Assembly (NCBI GenBank): GCA_916613615.1
Contig: OU744725.1
Span: 12,984,253-13,048,252 of the forward strand
DNA from: Steromphala cineraria
Lineage: Eukaryota > Mollusca > Gastropoda > Trochida > Trochidae
DNA: 64,000 bases
Direction of reading: 5' to 3'
Under the pieces are notes generated by a model. The model ran no database searches and was not told the origin of the DNA. It worked only from the letters and a program-made list of their open reading frames with translations. The position numbers and the translations under genes were made by a program. Numbering within the stretch: position 1 is the first letter of the stretch; each line of letters begins with the position of its first letter. Below are positions 1 to 13,694 of the stretch, piece by piece.

Positions 1-736
1 ATCTCAGACATAAACACGTCTATGTTATAGCAATGCTAAACATTAAGTATTAAATTCAAAGTAAGTAACTTTCAAATGCACTATCTAATATTAGTATTTC
101 TATTGTATCTGTATCATCATACCGAGTGGTTCATCCTATTGTTGTAAATATGTTATTCATCATTTGCACTGAGACGTTGATATGTAATCTATCTGTCTGA
201 CCCAAGCATACACCTACAAAACATGATGTTGACTAATTGATGGCGTCTGGTACACTGTCAAGTTTGCGATAACAATTGCGACCTATTTCCCTGTCGATTT
301 ACAGCGTAGCATCATATCATACTTTGCAACATTGGTCAAGACGTCTCGATAACACGACACCAGTGATAATGTTTGGTATATGTTTCTAAAACAAGACACG
401 GACTAGAAGACAGAGTTTATGGATTACAAACTTCTTTATTTTAGAAAGTACCGATGTTCCGATTTCGATCCTTATACCGTTTCCAAGGATGTTTGCTAAA
501 ACGTCGCCACTTTCAAGGCAACAATAAAAAAGTGATAATCAATAAACTGCTTGTCTTGCGGACATTTCTAACTTCTAAAATGTCCCTTAAACAACAAGAC
601 ACGGACTGATCATTCAACGGCAAACGCAACGTTACCTCCGAAAATACAAGAAAGTAACATCCACGAGTGATAAATACAACTAAAAATAGAGCCATTGGCT
701 CTGTAGCTCATCAGGCTTTACATTTGATTTTGCTTT
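1..736. other. Non-coding AT-rich stretch
   Basis: No exon-like reading frame or conserved domain is recognised. The only structure noted is a short direct repeat (aacaagacacggact) near 390-404 and 593-607. Confidence 0.5.
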
Positions 737-1103
737 AGGGTGTGGTCAATGTGGTTACCCCCTTAGTAGGGGTCACAGGGCCACCAAAGCTACAATTCAT
801 AATCCTAACTAGTCAATAAGTCAGTACACAATATTTCAGCTTTCTAGGGCTTATGGTTCTGGAGAAGAAACTGAAAATAGGTTTTCAGGGTGTGGCCTCT
901 GTGACCCTTATTAGAGGCCACAGCGCCACTAAAGCTACAATTTAGAATCTTCACTAGCCAAGGAGTCTGTACACAAAGTTTCAGCTTTCTAGTCCTTATG
1001 GTTCTGGAGAAGATGAACATAGGTTTTAAGGATGTGGCCCCTGAGACCCTTATTAGGGACCACAGAGCCACCAAAGCTACAATTTATAATCCTCACTAGC
1101 TGC
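737..1103. repeat. Tandem repeat, ~150/142 bp unit, 2.5 copies
   Basis: Units start at about 737, 887 and 1029, each opening with AGGGTGTGG or AGGATGTGG. Each carries an internal inverted motif (gaccctta ... taggggtc type) followed by CCACCAAAGCTACAATT. The third unit is partial. Short open frames here are by-products of the repeat. Confidence 0.85.
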
Positions 1104-3895
1104 GGAAGCGTAACCTTTTAAGTCAAAATGTGTATGTAAAGCCTTTTTACGATTGTTTAGTCATCTTCATGTTTCGTGTTTTCATATTGGCAATCAAAAA
1201 TGTTTTAATGTTATTTTTGGTACGGGACGTTGCATATACATATCTACATGAAGATGAGGACATCGGACATATAAGGGAAAACATGTAAACTAAACATGTA
1301 TTTGATCCTAGTTTGCTATTTACGGAATTCACTTGACCACCGGTTGAATTATAAGCCTCTCTTTTAGAGTCCATACTGAAAATAGTTGTCGCCAAACTTT
1401 ACAGCATGTAAACACATAAAGGATACCGATGTAGTAGCTAGACTTATGAAGTCAGTCTTCTAACACAATGCAAACGATAGATGTGTTTTGCCTCCGGCCA
1501 CATTGCCTGTCAACCTTCACATAGATCAAATAGAGAGAGAGTCATTCTGTTAGTGGAATTTCCAGCTTTATATTAAGGCACTTCTTGGTAGAGATAAGTC
1601 TGTAATAATTAACGCATCATATGTCCATAAACGAGTATCGCTGTTTCCTTCTAAAATGAGCAATTTGTATTTCTCATAAGGATATATATCAAATGAATGT
1701 TCATTACAGTTTTATTCATAAACGTTATTTATCACCTTACGATTTGAGGTATTGAGGTCATGTATGCTATACGTTATACAAATGTTGATGTTATTTCATC
1801 GCCAAGTTACTATTGCAAATAATTACTCAATTATTGCTAATCATTTCCGTATCGTGACATTATCAAGGTACCTCGGCTCGTTTCTTCGAATTGAGACCGG
1901 ATATATGCAAAACATTTTATATTTCATACTAAAACAGGTTTCTAAATCCAAAAAGAATATTTTAAAACATTTTATCGAGATCGTATATGTATATCTTTGT
2001 CATCAGGGTGTCTTTGTTGCAAAAAAAATATTGATCGGTGTCGATTTGGCGCCGGGTTGATGGTCTGACATTTAGGCTTAGTGAACGATGAATCGAGGAA
2101 ATACGGTAGCCTACATATTTGTCATTTTTGTCGGAAACAGCTGGAGGTAGCAAATCGCTCAGACAGACGGAATGTTTATCAGGTGTAGTATTGAAAACTT
2201 GGCTGAAGCACTCCGGAACACAGATCCGGGTCGCGTGGTGTTGTATGTGTAAAGTGCACGTGTATAAAACCAGATCCCATGTGGTGCGTTACTTCGGTTG
2301 CTTCCTATGAACAATTGTTACATTACATTATTGCTCGATTCCAATTAAAAACTGTCAGTTATTATAAAGATGACATTTAGGGATAAACATTAAATTCCAG
2401 TACGTGTAATGTTTGGAATTCTAATAAGTTTTTGTGAATAACTATCCATTTATTTCTAATAGTCTTTTTTCGCTTCGGAATCGGGCGGATTTTTGTATAA
2501 CCCACGATGAGAAGAACTATGTCATGGTAAGTAATGGTAAATATGTCTGAATACCTTGGTCCGAGCTTAACAAAAAAATGGTATCCCTTACTTATCTTTC
2601 ATAATTCAACTGATGAGCGATGTCTTATAAGAAACCTATCATTCTATCTATTCCACACAACACTACAACCGTTTAGCCTACCTGATTATAAAGCACTGCT
2701 GTTGTTCGCTTATAAAGGGCAACCGATGCTGCGTTTCAGTGAATCTCACTTTGTTCCACAAACAGAATCACGTGATATACATCTGGGCGTGGAGGTTTGT
2801 ATTATATATTTAGCTCAGACACGTTTCGTAGTAGACTTTTCACAGCAGGCACATAATAAAATTAGAATTAAAAATCGAAAACACATTAATGACAGAAGTA
2901 AGCTATGTTTTTGGTAATGTTTAATCCCTGTAAACATACATAAACAAGTATAGTTAGCTTTGCTCATAAATTTGAAATAAGGAAGGGTACGTACATGTTT
3001 GATGTTTTTACTCTGAAAAAAATATTATATATCCTACTTTTCATATGAATCCTCAATTAAACAATACAAGAAAACATAACTTTCAGCATCAGAGATAAAG
3101 TCAACACTCATAGCGTAGTTGCCACAAATCATTTGAAGGTAGGTAGGTAGGTGAATTTAAGGGCGAAGTTTGGGCCAAATATGACCTACATGCGCCCGTA
3201 AATCATTTGAAGGAATGTAACTAATTTATCTCTCTTCCTTGACTGCGTTGACACTACTGCACAGTACTAGTCAGCCACATGCAGCGAATAACTAACCAGC
3301 TGTACCGAGCAGGAAGGTTGTTCATACATTCATATTTCCTTTAAATTATGGATTAATCGTTAAAAACGTCCTACTTGAGACTGGAGTATCTTTTCCTATA
3401 ATATTATATCATATTTATATAATGTTACAATTTCTTATTTTTCTTTAACACAACTTGTACTCACCAATTAGAATTAAAACCGAAGACCATATCGCTAATG
3501 CACAGCTAGTCGAGTGTACGCCCACCATTGCTTGTAATTGTATAGTGTAGAATATACGATCTGTAAACAGGACCTAGAATCAGCTTTCATGATGATGCAT
3601 GTACAGGAACGTAAACATGTGGAAGGTTGGGTCGCAACCTCGCACATATCACAATCCCTGCCGGGCGCTCTACAATAATTCCTTTAAACGCATATGTATA
3701 CATGTACACATTTTCACACTTTTGAATGACATCCGTTAGGTTAAGCACTGCATCTTTATTTCTGTATGGTCATTGTCTCAAGTGTTTGTGAGTGATGGGA
3801 GGTTAGAGGTGTAGGGGTTGTAGACTTGTATTCAGTCTCTAAAAAATTATTATTCTCAAAAACAATTATTTTATGAAATATACAAAGGAGGAGCT
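1104..3895. other. Non-coding region, no gene recognised
   Basis: Several short open frames exist, the longest 127 codons at 2534-2917 on the plus strand, but none shows a domain, signal peptide or codon pattern that I can support. A 13-bp direct repeat (aatcatttgaagg) flanks about 40 bp near 3127-3215. Confidence 0.45.
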
Positions 3896-3917
3896 GGGGG
3901 GGGGGGGGGGGGGGGGG
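3896..3917 (+). repeat. Poly-G tract (22 G)
   Basis: An uninterrupted run of 22 G, preceded by GGAGGAGCT. It could form a G-quadruplex. Its length will be unstable and prone to sequencing error. Confidence 0.95.
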
Positions 3918-4058
3918 ATTTGAAATTTCAGAAGTTATGTAGTTCACTACAGATCTAGACTTGCTTTTAAAGAGATTTCGTCTATGTGAACATTTTATTA
4001 ACTACAGTCCAAGTGAAGACTATACGGGTTGGTGTGTAAGTGTAGAAGTGGGTGAGAT

Positions 4059-4169
4059 TCTCTCCCTCCCTCCATCTCTCACTCCTTCCTTCTCTCCATT
4101 TCTCTCTCTCTCCTCTTTTTCCCTCTCTCTCCTTCTCTCTCCCTCTCTCCCCCTCTCTCTCTCTCTCTC
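4059..4169. repeat. CT-rich (polypyrimidine) simple repeat
   Basis: About 110 bases almost entirely C and T on the plus strand (CTCTCC/TCTCTC units). Both overlapping Ser/Leu/Pro-rich open frames across it are products of base composition, not genes. Confidence 0.9.
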
Positions 4170-6114
4170 AATATTTCATGACTTCAAATGCAAAATCACA
4201 AACAGCCATGTTATGTTTTGATTTCATTCTGATTCCATTGGACCAATTACATTGTCAACGTTTTCCTTTCGTGTTTCCTGTTGTAAGTGATAACAATGAC
4301 TGTCTATGGTAGTCGTTATGTTTTGGATTTCACTAATCGCACAGTGTTGTCATCTGAGCTTATTTCAAAGCTCTGATATTCCCTGTTTGGTTTGCGTCCA
4401 TTTCCTTTTTGTTAGGGACTAACAGATTGATAATGCAAGGATTCAAGGAGTGAGTTGACTTAGTTGGTGTAATGCTTCATATAATAACTGCCCAGACACG
4501 GTAGTTTTAAAGAAGAGTAAATCTGACATTCATTGTTATATATACATGTATAACAACTTTAGAAACTATAGAAATTTTACTCATTGTGACATGATATATT
4601 TTAAGTTGAATAAAAAAATGATTCTGAAAATAATGATGTTGTCCTGTTGATGAATCGAGTATGTAAGCCTGATCATATCTTATCATTGACATGTAGACAA
4701 ATCAAAGACAAATAGATTACTGCATATTTTCTCAGCACATAGTCATTAAAACAAACCAATCATCGAACAACAGTATTGAGTTTCCCTCTGATGTTGCAAT
4801 GTGACATGTGCCTAAAGATCATGTCCTATACTGTTCCAATACGATGTAAAATAGTTGAAACCTGTCCTGTTTGAGGCGTCATAATCTCGCTACTTAAATG
4901 GGTTTGTAGACAATAACTGTGGCAAGGAAATGTTGTTTCGCGCTTTTATGATTGAACACAAAGTAAAACAAAACCATTTATATCTTCGAGAAGGGCAAGT
5001 CATAGGGACTCGAAAACTTTGGTAAACGTTTAAATGTCAAAGTAGAGGTTTCAGAAGAAGCGGTTTATCCAATCGTGTAACAGATCAGAGATTTTCGAAA
5101 AATCATTATTGTCTTTTCTGATTATATAGGAAATGAGAAATTGATTTGATAATCATTTTCGACTATTTTCATTCATTGTCATATCAGAAAAGGGATTTCT
5201 GAACAACGTGATATGTAAATCCAATCTAATCTAAATTTGGATGTTTCCTATCACATGTTGTGAATTTAAATCAGCTATTTAATTAAATTTTAGTTCTCTT
5301 TTCCATGTCCTAACACGGTGAGTAAATATACTGATATTGACGAGTTGTAAAACCAACCGGATCTCATGAAAAAGTCATCCTGTCTAGTCATGACGGAACA
5401 TGGAGATACAAAGATTCAGACATGATAAAAACTTCAAAACATTTCAGTTTTATATCCTGAACCTAATATTGTATTTTCATTTGTATTATTCAAATAAGCA
5501 AACAAAAGTCAACTTTTTGCTGAAGACGTGTGACAACATTTATTAGGATGATAGGTTTCTTCAGATGAGTCAGGAAGGTCATCATAGGTTTTGTAATATT
5601 AAATCATAGATTATATACCTTATATCAAATGTTATCAATGATACCTAGTTGGTAACTATCTGCACATATTTTCTTGGTCGAAACTTTGCTTTTTTGTGCT
5701 TAACGTTTTGACTGAAAAGTTATCGCTTTATATGCTTACATGTGATTCATTTCGTAATCAACTGTAAAATATAATACGACATCAGATGATGCTGTGCCAA
5801 GAAGTCAAATCCCGCCCCATTTCGACAGACAACCCCAAATCAGTTTTTGAAAAATCAAACGGGTAATATTTTTAAAAATTACACGGGTTCAGAAAATAAA
5901 ACATGGGAAATATTACTTGTACATCAATAGAGAAATGTAATCAAAAACAGTGCCTTTACTTAGAGTTAAGAAAGATTCAAGAACAGCTGTACTAGCTTTT
6001 AACTAACAAAGGAATTCGGATCACGTTCATATCTGTTGATTTAAACATTAGATTCGGAAAAAAAATGCTGGTACTTAAAGAACTGAATGAGTATAATGCC
6101 TTTCGGAGAAGTAT

Positions 6115-6479
6115 TTACAAAGTGTCAGTACGTTTTTTGATAATTTCAAATTTTAAAATGTTCACCGATAATTGTTAGTTAATGCTAAATGTATTATTTT
6201 GACAGTTTCAAAAAAAATCTCATTACACAACCAAATCATTCATAGTCAGAGGACAAAGTATGAAGATTCACATAAAAATCCATTGGCGGCCATTTTGGGT
6301 GAACACCTTTAATTCATTTTGTGTAAGAAAAAGGAATCGCATGGCTAAACTTTACGTTATATATTTGAATTATTACTACTATTTAGTTTAAATACATTGT
6401 CTTTCAATTGGAACCATTTATTTTCATTTTTCTGACATCACCTTATATTCCCCTATAGAACGTGCTACTGCCCCTTTAA
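6115..6479. mobile_element. TTAA-bounded MITE, family 1 (worn left end)
   Basis: The right end CGTGCTACTGCCCCT followed by TTAA is intact. The left end is degenerate (TTAC then AAAGTGTCAGTACG). The interior shares with the other copies an ATTGGCGGCCATTTT segment and a TTAATTCATTTTGTGTAAG segment. It is non-coding. Confidence 0.8.
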
Positions 6480-6742
6480 AGTGACATTAGATATTTTGAT
6501 AAAATTTCAAAAATATTGCAAAACTATATCTCACTGAAACACTGTTACACTTCAAATAAGCCAAGAAATTAAAATACTTAGAAGAGGTTTTTCCTAAGGC
6601 TATAAATATATCGAGTTTATCATTTTCACTTACAAAGCATTGAAGTAATAGTTGCTTAGCAACATTTCCTGTACGAGTTGGTTTGATTACGAATGTCCAT
6701 ATCCGTGCGAAGTCTGCTCGCACATTTCAAAAGTTGTGTTTT

Positions 6743-7240
6743 TTCGCACTGCACCGCTCCTAGTAGGTTAGAAAACGTGGAACATTATAAAATAATCGGA
6801 TAAATAGGTTTTTTTCATAATAGGTCGGACAAATTCTGACATTTGAAAAGGACTTGAAGATCAAAATATATTTTTAAAAAACTTAAATTCAAATATTAAC
6901 GAAATTTCATGTAATTTCGCACTGCACCCCTCCTAGAAGGTTAAAAGACATGATGAAAATAATTGGATAAATAGTTTTTCAGTAATAGGTCGGACTAATT
7001 CTGACATTGAAAACGACTAAGATAAAAACATGGAAATAATTTTAAAAATCAAATATGAACGACATTTGTTGTAATTTCGCACTGCATCCCTCCTAGTTCG
7101 GTAGAAGACGTGCAAAAATTTGAAAACATTCGGATGAACAGTTTTTCTAAAATGGGTCGGACAAAAATTGTCCTCGGACGGACGGACGGACGGAAACGTT
7201 GGTACTACTATATATCCTCGATCGTTGCTTGGTCGGGGCA
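6743..7240. repeat. Tandem repeat, 173/160 bp units, with GGAC-rich end
   Basis: Three units begin with TTCGCACTGCA at 6743, 6916 and 7076 and share CTCCTAG and AGGTCGGACAAATTCTGAC. The last unit runs into (GGAC)n and ends in CTTGGTCGGGGCATAA. This type of tail is a dispersed repeat end; compare 57653-57940. Confidence 0.8.
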
Positions 7241-7540
7241 TAAAAACATATGAAGGAATATCAACTTAAATATCATCTATAACATCATTTATAAAGATAA
7301 ACATCAGAACTGGTCCAAGAACAAAACCTTGCTGGACACCAACTGTAACTGGTTTTAATTCAAAATGTAATCCTAACTCTATCCGATGTCATGTTTTATT
7401 CTACGGATTATTGTTGGTCCGGCAATAGTGTCACAATCAGCTTTATATCCTAGGCATTAGCACTAATACCGCTGACAATACCGCTAGTGCCTGCTCTGAA
7501 AAACTCACTATTGACTAGGAACCACATAATTGCCAAGGCA

Positions 7541-7904
7541 TTAAAGGGGCAGTAGCACGTTTTTTGACAGTTTTATATTTTCAATTTTTCACTGATAACT
7601 ATAAGTTAATGCTTTATGTATTGCTTTGATAGTATCATAAATCTCATAACACAAACCAATCATCCGTAGTCAGAGAACAAAGTATGAGGATTCACATAAT
7701 ATCCATTGGCAGCCATTTTTGTGTGAACACCTTTAATTCATTTTGTGTAAGAAAAGGAATCGCGTGGCTTAACTTTACATTGTATATTTGATTTATTACT
7801 GCTCCATTTAGTTTTTATACATTGTTTAAAGATTGGAACCATTTATTTTCATTTTCCTGACATCACCTTATATTCCCCCTAAAAACGTGCTACTGCCCCT
7901 TTAA
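7541..7904. mobile_element. TTAA-bounded MITE, family 1 (complete)
   Basis: A 364-bp unit including TTAA at both ends. The terminal inverted repeats are AGGGGCAGTAGCACGTTTTT on the left and its near-perfect complement (CGTGCTACTGCCCCT) on the right. No coding capacity. It is the best-preserved copy of six in the window. Classification as piggyBac-like rests on the TTAA duplication only. Confidence 0.9.
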
Positions 7905-8120
7905 CGCTTTTGCCGGATTTTCACTATTACCGCTAACATATACACAGATTACAACGAATGAAAAGGAAAAGTAAAACTACCATGGAATGTAGTGTTTATT
8001 GACCATTGATGTAACCATTATGTTTAAATGATTAAGTTAAGGGTTATATAATGTTCGTAGTTGACAGTAATTTATTAAGGAAGAGGATTATATGGATGAC
8101 AACTTCTGTATTCATGTTAG

Positions 8121-8208
8121 GCGACGTTTCGACACAGCTCCTTGTGTCGTTGTCAAGCAATGTCGCGACGTTTCGACACAGCTCCTTGTGTCGTTGTCAA
8201 GCAATGTC
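8121..8208. repeat. 44-bp tandem duplication with internal hairpin
   Basis: Two identical 44-bp units (8121-8164, 8165-8208). Each contains the short palindrome CGACACAGCTCCTTGTGTCG. Confidence 0.9.
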
Positions 8209-8292
8209 ACATTGATATCTCAAGTTACAACTTTTTGCCGCTAGGGCAATCTGCCGAAACCCCAGGATCTTGGCGTAATAGAACAGATGCTA

Positions 8293-8331
8293 ACTCAGGT
8301 GTGACCGAGCTGCCTCTGTGGGGAGAGAATG
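8293..8331. repeat. Solo arm of the 83-bp palindrome element
   Basis: These 39 bases match one arm of the palindrome at 63329-63411 with about 4 to 5 mismatches, sharing CTGCCTCTGTGGGGAGAG. The partner arm is missing here. Confidence 0.75.
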
Positions 8332-9260
8332 GATGATAATAGGCGAACTGACGTAGTACGCAAAAACGTGAAATCTCCTCAATGGCATCATAATTCAATA
8401 TTCGCACTCCTGGTTACAGTTGGTGTTTTTAGTAAAAATAACATCGTAAATATAAACTCATATATCTAATTGTAGTTAAAATAGTTATCTACCGATTTAT
8501 ATTAATTATAGGCGTTTGAACATAATGTTGTATAAGAAACATTAACATAGTATACTTAATGTCACTTAAATTAATAATGTTTTGTTGGGTGGTGAAGATC
8601 CCTCTAAGCAAACAATAAAATATCTACTAATGGATCTTGATATACCGGGTTATACACATTTAAGACTAATATTATGTATGTGTTTATGTTCTAAACCAAC
8701 ATCTAGTTTTGTTTTCAAAATTGCATTACATCAATGATCTATAAAATCACGAACAATCCTTAAAGCCGATGACCCTGCAAGCATAAAACAGGTCTTAACT
8801 CGCCTATAACCCTGTCTATAGGACAAATTAAATATGTAAAATTGTATATATATGTAATGCATATAAATGATCCTGTCAGCTTAGCATGGTTACACAAAAG
8901 TATATTATCGTCTTGAATAAACCACAATGGAATGTCATAAAGCTACAAATGAGAAAGTCACACGTTTAATCCTTCTCGTTTTAACATTCTGAAGTCTATT
9001 GTACCACATCAACTGCATGACGCCTCTCCACCATCAATCGATGACAGAACTAAGAGTATGAAAAGTTTGGATAAATTTCCTCAAAACTTTTAGATACTCT
9101 GGATTTTCACAAAGCAATCAGAGCTACAACCATTTGCACTTGCATTTAAGACAGTAATCAGTGTTATTCATTTGTGTGCATTGTATCAGATCATTGAGAA
9201 TTTTAACAATATGCAAAACAGAAACACCTTATGCATGTTATTATATTATATTCTTATGTT

Positions 9261-10607
9261 TCTGTTTAATTGAGATTGTTTTAAGCCAAGAGATCAACTA
9301 ACCCCATGCATGTGATCCACCTTGGCCAAAAGAAATATAGATTTGTAATTCAAGCCTTCAACATGAGTTCATTTGGATCCCATATGGCACATTTCATAAA
9401 TTGTGACATTCGATCAAGAAATGTTTGTTACAAGAATGCATCATTTGGAAGCTTATCGACGTTGTATAGTGACAATAGGAAGGCTTGTAGTCGCCATTAT
9501 GATCGAAAACCGGACAATGACGCGCGTCAATCAGACAAAAGTAACATGTAAATTGGACATGTGAATTTGGCATCCGCTTCCATATACGACCGTTTTCACA
9601 TTTTAAATGAAAACAAGTTTTTATATGATTATGTATGATATATGATTTTCATAGGATTATTTTTTTGGGATGAATGTGTAGAGTAATCTGAATTCATATG
9701 ATAAGGTATAAAAGCAAAATATGATATGTGATGAAGATCAGGGAGTTGCCCTTAGATATGCATCCAAGAAGATTGTATATTTTCATTTGCAGCATGACGC
9801 TTTACATACATTGGCCAAAATAGTGTTATACTTGTAAATACATAATATATTTTAAGCCGAAATAAAAACAACTGGCTCTAATAACAACGCCCATCCCTAT
9901 AGCAAACGAAAGCAACGAAACTTCTTTACATACCTCTGAGGTATCGTGGCATTACGATAACAAAATTGGCAATATTCAATATCCTCTTATGAGATATAAC
10001 TTCGTTTAACAAAACAACAATCATATATCATATCTCACAGTAAAGCGCAACAGTATTGTTAAGAAATGACCAAATCTCAAATTATCAATAACTCTTGTAT
10101 TTCATTGAATCACGTACCTGTTAACCATGATCAGCAGCTTTTAACTTGCGGATTTACACAGTTTGCACAGCGGTTTTTAAGTTTATACCTCCATGAACTT
10201 AATTAATTTTGTAGTCTATTCTTAAATAATTGACGTCCAAACTAAAGCTAAATCTTATTTACACTGAGGCACACAACTGTTCAGTATGCAGCTGTTGCAT
10301 TTCTCCCTAATCTCATTACAGTTGTTTTCATCACATAGATTATATCTCTAACGTCATTAACACGAAAGTTAATATTCAAATAAAGCATATATGAATATTT
10401 GAAAGTCGTAACATCCATATAACGTCAATGAGGAAAATGAAATATCTGAGAAAATACCATCCTATGTATCACCGCAATTGATCCTGTTCATACATGATTG
10501 CAGATAAAACATTAAAGATTGTTCTTTTAATCCGTACTTAACCAATTAATCATAAAGATCCCTTCAGTGCGATATTTGAAAGCGAAACTTTCGAATTAGG
10601 TCCTTCT
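9261..10607. other. Non-coding region, no gene recognised
   Basis: No supported exon. A roughly 19-base stretch near 9498-9516 (GATCGAAAACCGGACAATG) is the reverse complement of sequence inside the TTAA element at 51944-52436, so a remnant of that element may lie here. Confidence 0.4.
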
Positions 10608-10842
10608 GACGGAGGTGAGATAGGAGATGTCGGAGGTGAGATAGGAGATGTCGGAGGTGAGATAGGAGATGACGGAGGTGAGATAGGAGATGACGGAGGT
10701 GAGATAGGAGATGTCGGAGTTGAGATAGGAGATGACGGAGGTGAGATAGGAGATGTCGGAGGTGAGATAGGAGATGTCGGAGGTGAGATAGGAGATGTCG
10801 GAGGTGAGATAGGAGATGTCGGAGGTGAGATAGGAGATGTCG
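10608..10842. repeat. 21-bp minisatellite, ~11 copies
   Basis: The unit is GACGGAGGTGAGATAGGAGA plus T, repeated about 11 times with a few substitutions (gtc or gac at the boundary, ggagt once). Because 21 is divisible by 3, frames stay open across the array. One minus-strand frame reads Thr-Ser-Pro-Ile-Ser-Pro-Pro heptads within a 106-codon frame (10550-10870). I see no other support for a gene. Confidence 0.95.
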
Positions 10843-13139
10843 TTAAGAACAAGCTTACACAATAAAACATGAACTAGTTTTAACTGTATGTTGCATGTCT
10901 CTTCTCTCTAAGAAAACTTAAATTATCTTTCGGATATCATACATTTTTGCGAAAATAACTTACTGTTCTTTAATCAAGTAGAAATGGATTGTTGTTCATT
11001 TAACACGTGTGTTTGCAAATTTAACCATATTTATATCAGTCATTTATTTATTTTAATATCTGTTTATATTCCAACTTCAATATACCACCAAGCACATATA
11101 TTTCACTTGATTGAACTACCATACTGCTAAAACAAAGTAAAGAAAAGAGAATGTATTTCCATGTGACATTTTGAATCAGATGTTTGCATCCAAGTAGTAT
11201 GTCTGCGATAAACATTTTCTTCAATCAATTCCGAGCTTGGATCCTGTGGAAATGTGTTTCCAAGATGCAATTATGTCAGCCATTTTTAATTAAGCTAAAC
11301 ATTGATAAAGATAAATTAGATAAATGCGCTTGCTTTTGCATACACAATCAAAACACCATTTTCAATCAAAACTGGGGCTTCTAGTAATTTAACAACCAGC
11401 ATTTGTAATATTTAAAGTAAAGCCATTCCTCTACAAACTGAAATCTCAACAGAACAATGTCCTGAACAAGTTCAAAAGGTACGGCCATGGGTTTGCAACA
11501 ATATCCAATGTTTTTAAGGATATTTCAAGAAGTTTTTGTAATTTGTTAAAGCAGCATTGTAAAACACTTGATTTTTCTTGGATAAAAAAGTTTTTGGATG
11601 ACAACACCCATCACCCATGGCTACGACCATCTGTCTAAGTCTGTTATGTAGTATGCCAGAAAGCTTTTGGAATGAATATAATAATATTTGAAGACATTCT
11701 GACAGGACTTTTGTTCAGTCTATTAGACGTGAATGTCAAGCACAAAATATATATACAAGATATTGATACCCCCAGCGACCTTGACCTTTGGACACACGCC
11801 ATTTGCTGTGTCAAGACTCTTCATTCATTTGACAATACATGTTCAAAAATGTTTTACTAATTCTTGACACCATTCCTAAATCTAAATATTTTCAACTATG
11901 CGTTTCTTTGTTTCAGTAGCATAATTCTTTACAAAACCTGTGTGTAGTTTAAGATATTTGAATGCATATTTATCACTTAGCGTTTCTAATTTGCTGATTC
12001 CGCATGCACAACAATCAGTGTTTCAGAGATAAAGACTTGAGTTAAGTAGCTGTGTTATGACTATTAATACTCCTATTCCATTTCATAAAAGACATTGTAT
12101 TACAATATGGAAGTTTATGTGTTCTTAGATTACTATAGGCAGGGAAGCTAGTCTCGCACAGAGTACAGTGTACTTATGTATGATATCAAGGGCACCTTTA
12201 CTCTAGCCAATCACTGACACTTTATAAATATCTAATTTGATTGGTGAACTTGACGCTTGAAAGAGCATGAAGGAGGTTTTATTGTAAAGATCGAAATGAT
12301 TTAAATTGCATTTATCACTTATTGAGATTTGACAGAAGAAATAACAACTTCAGTTTTCAAAGGTTCAAAGATAAAGATAGAAGCTCAAAAACAAATTTTA
12401 ATTCAAAAATGATTTAAGTTACGATACATATCGACACTGGTATTCATAGTGTTCAAATGTATTTTATAGGTCGTCGAAAAAACGCATGTAATTTTATAGG
12501 GTACAATGGCTTGGAGGCTGATAAATATTTGATTGTGTGATCTGACATCTAGCAGATGTTGTTACATATGAATATTTGAAATGACCTTCTTGTATTTTCC
12601 CAGTGACAACATGCTATACTTAAATTTGCATGAGTTTTGTATAAGTCACATTGCACACTCCAATAATTATTTTCTCTTTGTGACCAATATTCGTTGTTTG
12701 AGAGAACAAAATGGTCAAAATCTGCTTATCTTGTGATAGTGTTCTACAGCTACATCACAATCAATTGATTGTTAGCATATAATTGTAACTAATTTGCCTC
12801 GATTCGAGATTTTTCTTTTGTCACCTAAGCTTATTCTTAAGTTTGCTTTCAACATGTATAGTTGTTTCTATTTATTTTAGTGGTGTGGCATTTCATGCAT
12901 CTTAATTGTTGTTTAAGTAACATTATCATTCCTGTAAATGCTCATTTCAAAGATTTTAATGTTGTCATGTTTCCTTCTTATTATAAACGACAGTGCTTCT
13001 GTAGGATGTAAATATCTAAATGAAACCAAATGTTTCTTCCTTTCCTTTCATCATTTCTTAATGATTATAATTACCAAGTACCATTATTCCAATGCGAACA
13101 TATCCAAATACACTATCAGACAGATAATGCGAACGCTCA
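10843..13139. other. Non-coding AT-rich region, no gene recognised
   Basis: Only short open frames are present and none has a recognisable domain. Confidence 0.45.
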
Positions 13140-13694
13140 AGGGACTTACGTGAGTGTAGTGCTTTATGTAATAACTGCACAAAGGTGTTCCTTGAAGACA
13201 AATACTATTTCAAGGTTTTAGACATTTCTTTATTATTACCAAAGACAAAGACACAGATAGTAGAACCCATCTTTCTTTCAGGAACTCACTTTTACATAAG
13301 TTGAATCATGAATAACAAATATATGAGATGCGTTGATGAATAGAGAATCTTAGCTATTTCTTATATAGAGAAAACTGAGAATAAGAGTAGATTAATGCCT
13401 CAGCACTCATTCATGAAAACACACCATTCATCTACTGGCAGTCTCTGTAAAATCTATGTGAGCCACCGAATAACATATTTCCCTTGTTGATGTCATATAA
13501 CCTATACCCTGAAACGACCAGTCCTGAAAGATAGACTGCTATGTCAAATGAATAAAACACATACAATATGTGTCTTATTCGAGGCGTGATGAATAACGTT
13601 GGATTGTAATGTTAAGATCCTCGTATTGTTTCAGGTTATTCTAGTCACGATGTAAGCTGATCCGGTTTATTCATCTAAATTTAGAATTGCTGTC

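Larger units (their letters stand above)
4440..9260. repeat. Segmental duplication, copy A
   Basis: Interrupted collinear similarity to copy B (about 13140-19780). Matches include 4940-5310 with 14090-14420, 5520-6080 with 16420-17625, 8550-8700 with 19110-19240, and 8880-9260 with 19435-19780. The last block is clearest, sharing the phrase agagctacaaccatttgcac. Copy A contains MITEs at 6115 and 7541 and a tandem repeat at 6743. No gene is recognised in either copy. Confidence 0.7.

Noticed and set aside
3961..4312. Two overlapping Ser/Leu/Pro-rich open frames
   Set aside because: They exist only because the CT-rich tract lacks stop codons.
10608..10842. Regular 21-bp repeats as a possible CRISPR array
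   Set aside because: The units are directly adjacent with no unique spacers, and the surroundings are eukaryotic spliced-gene DNA. It is a minisatellite.
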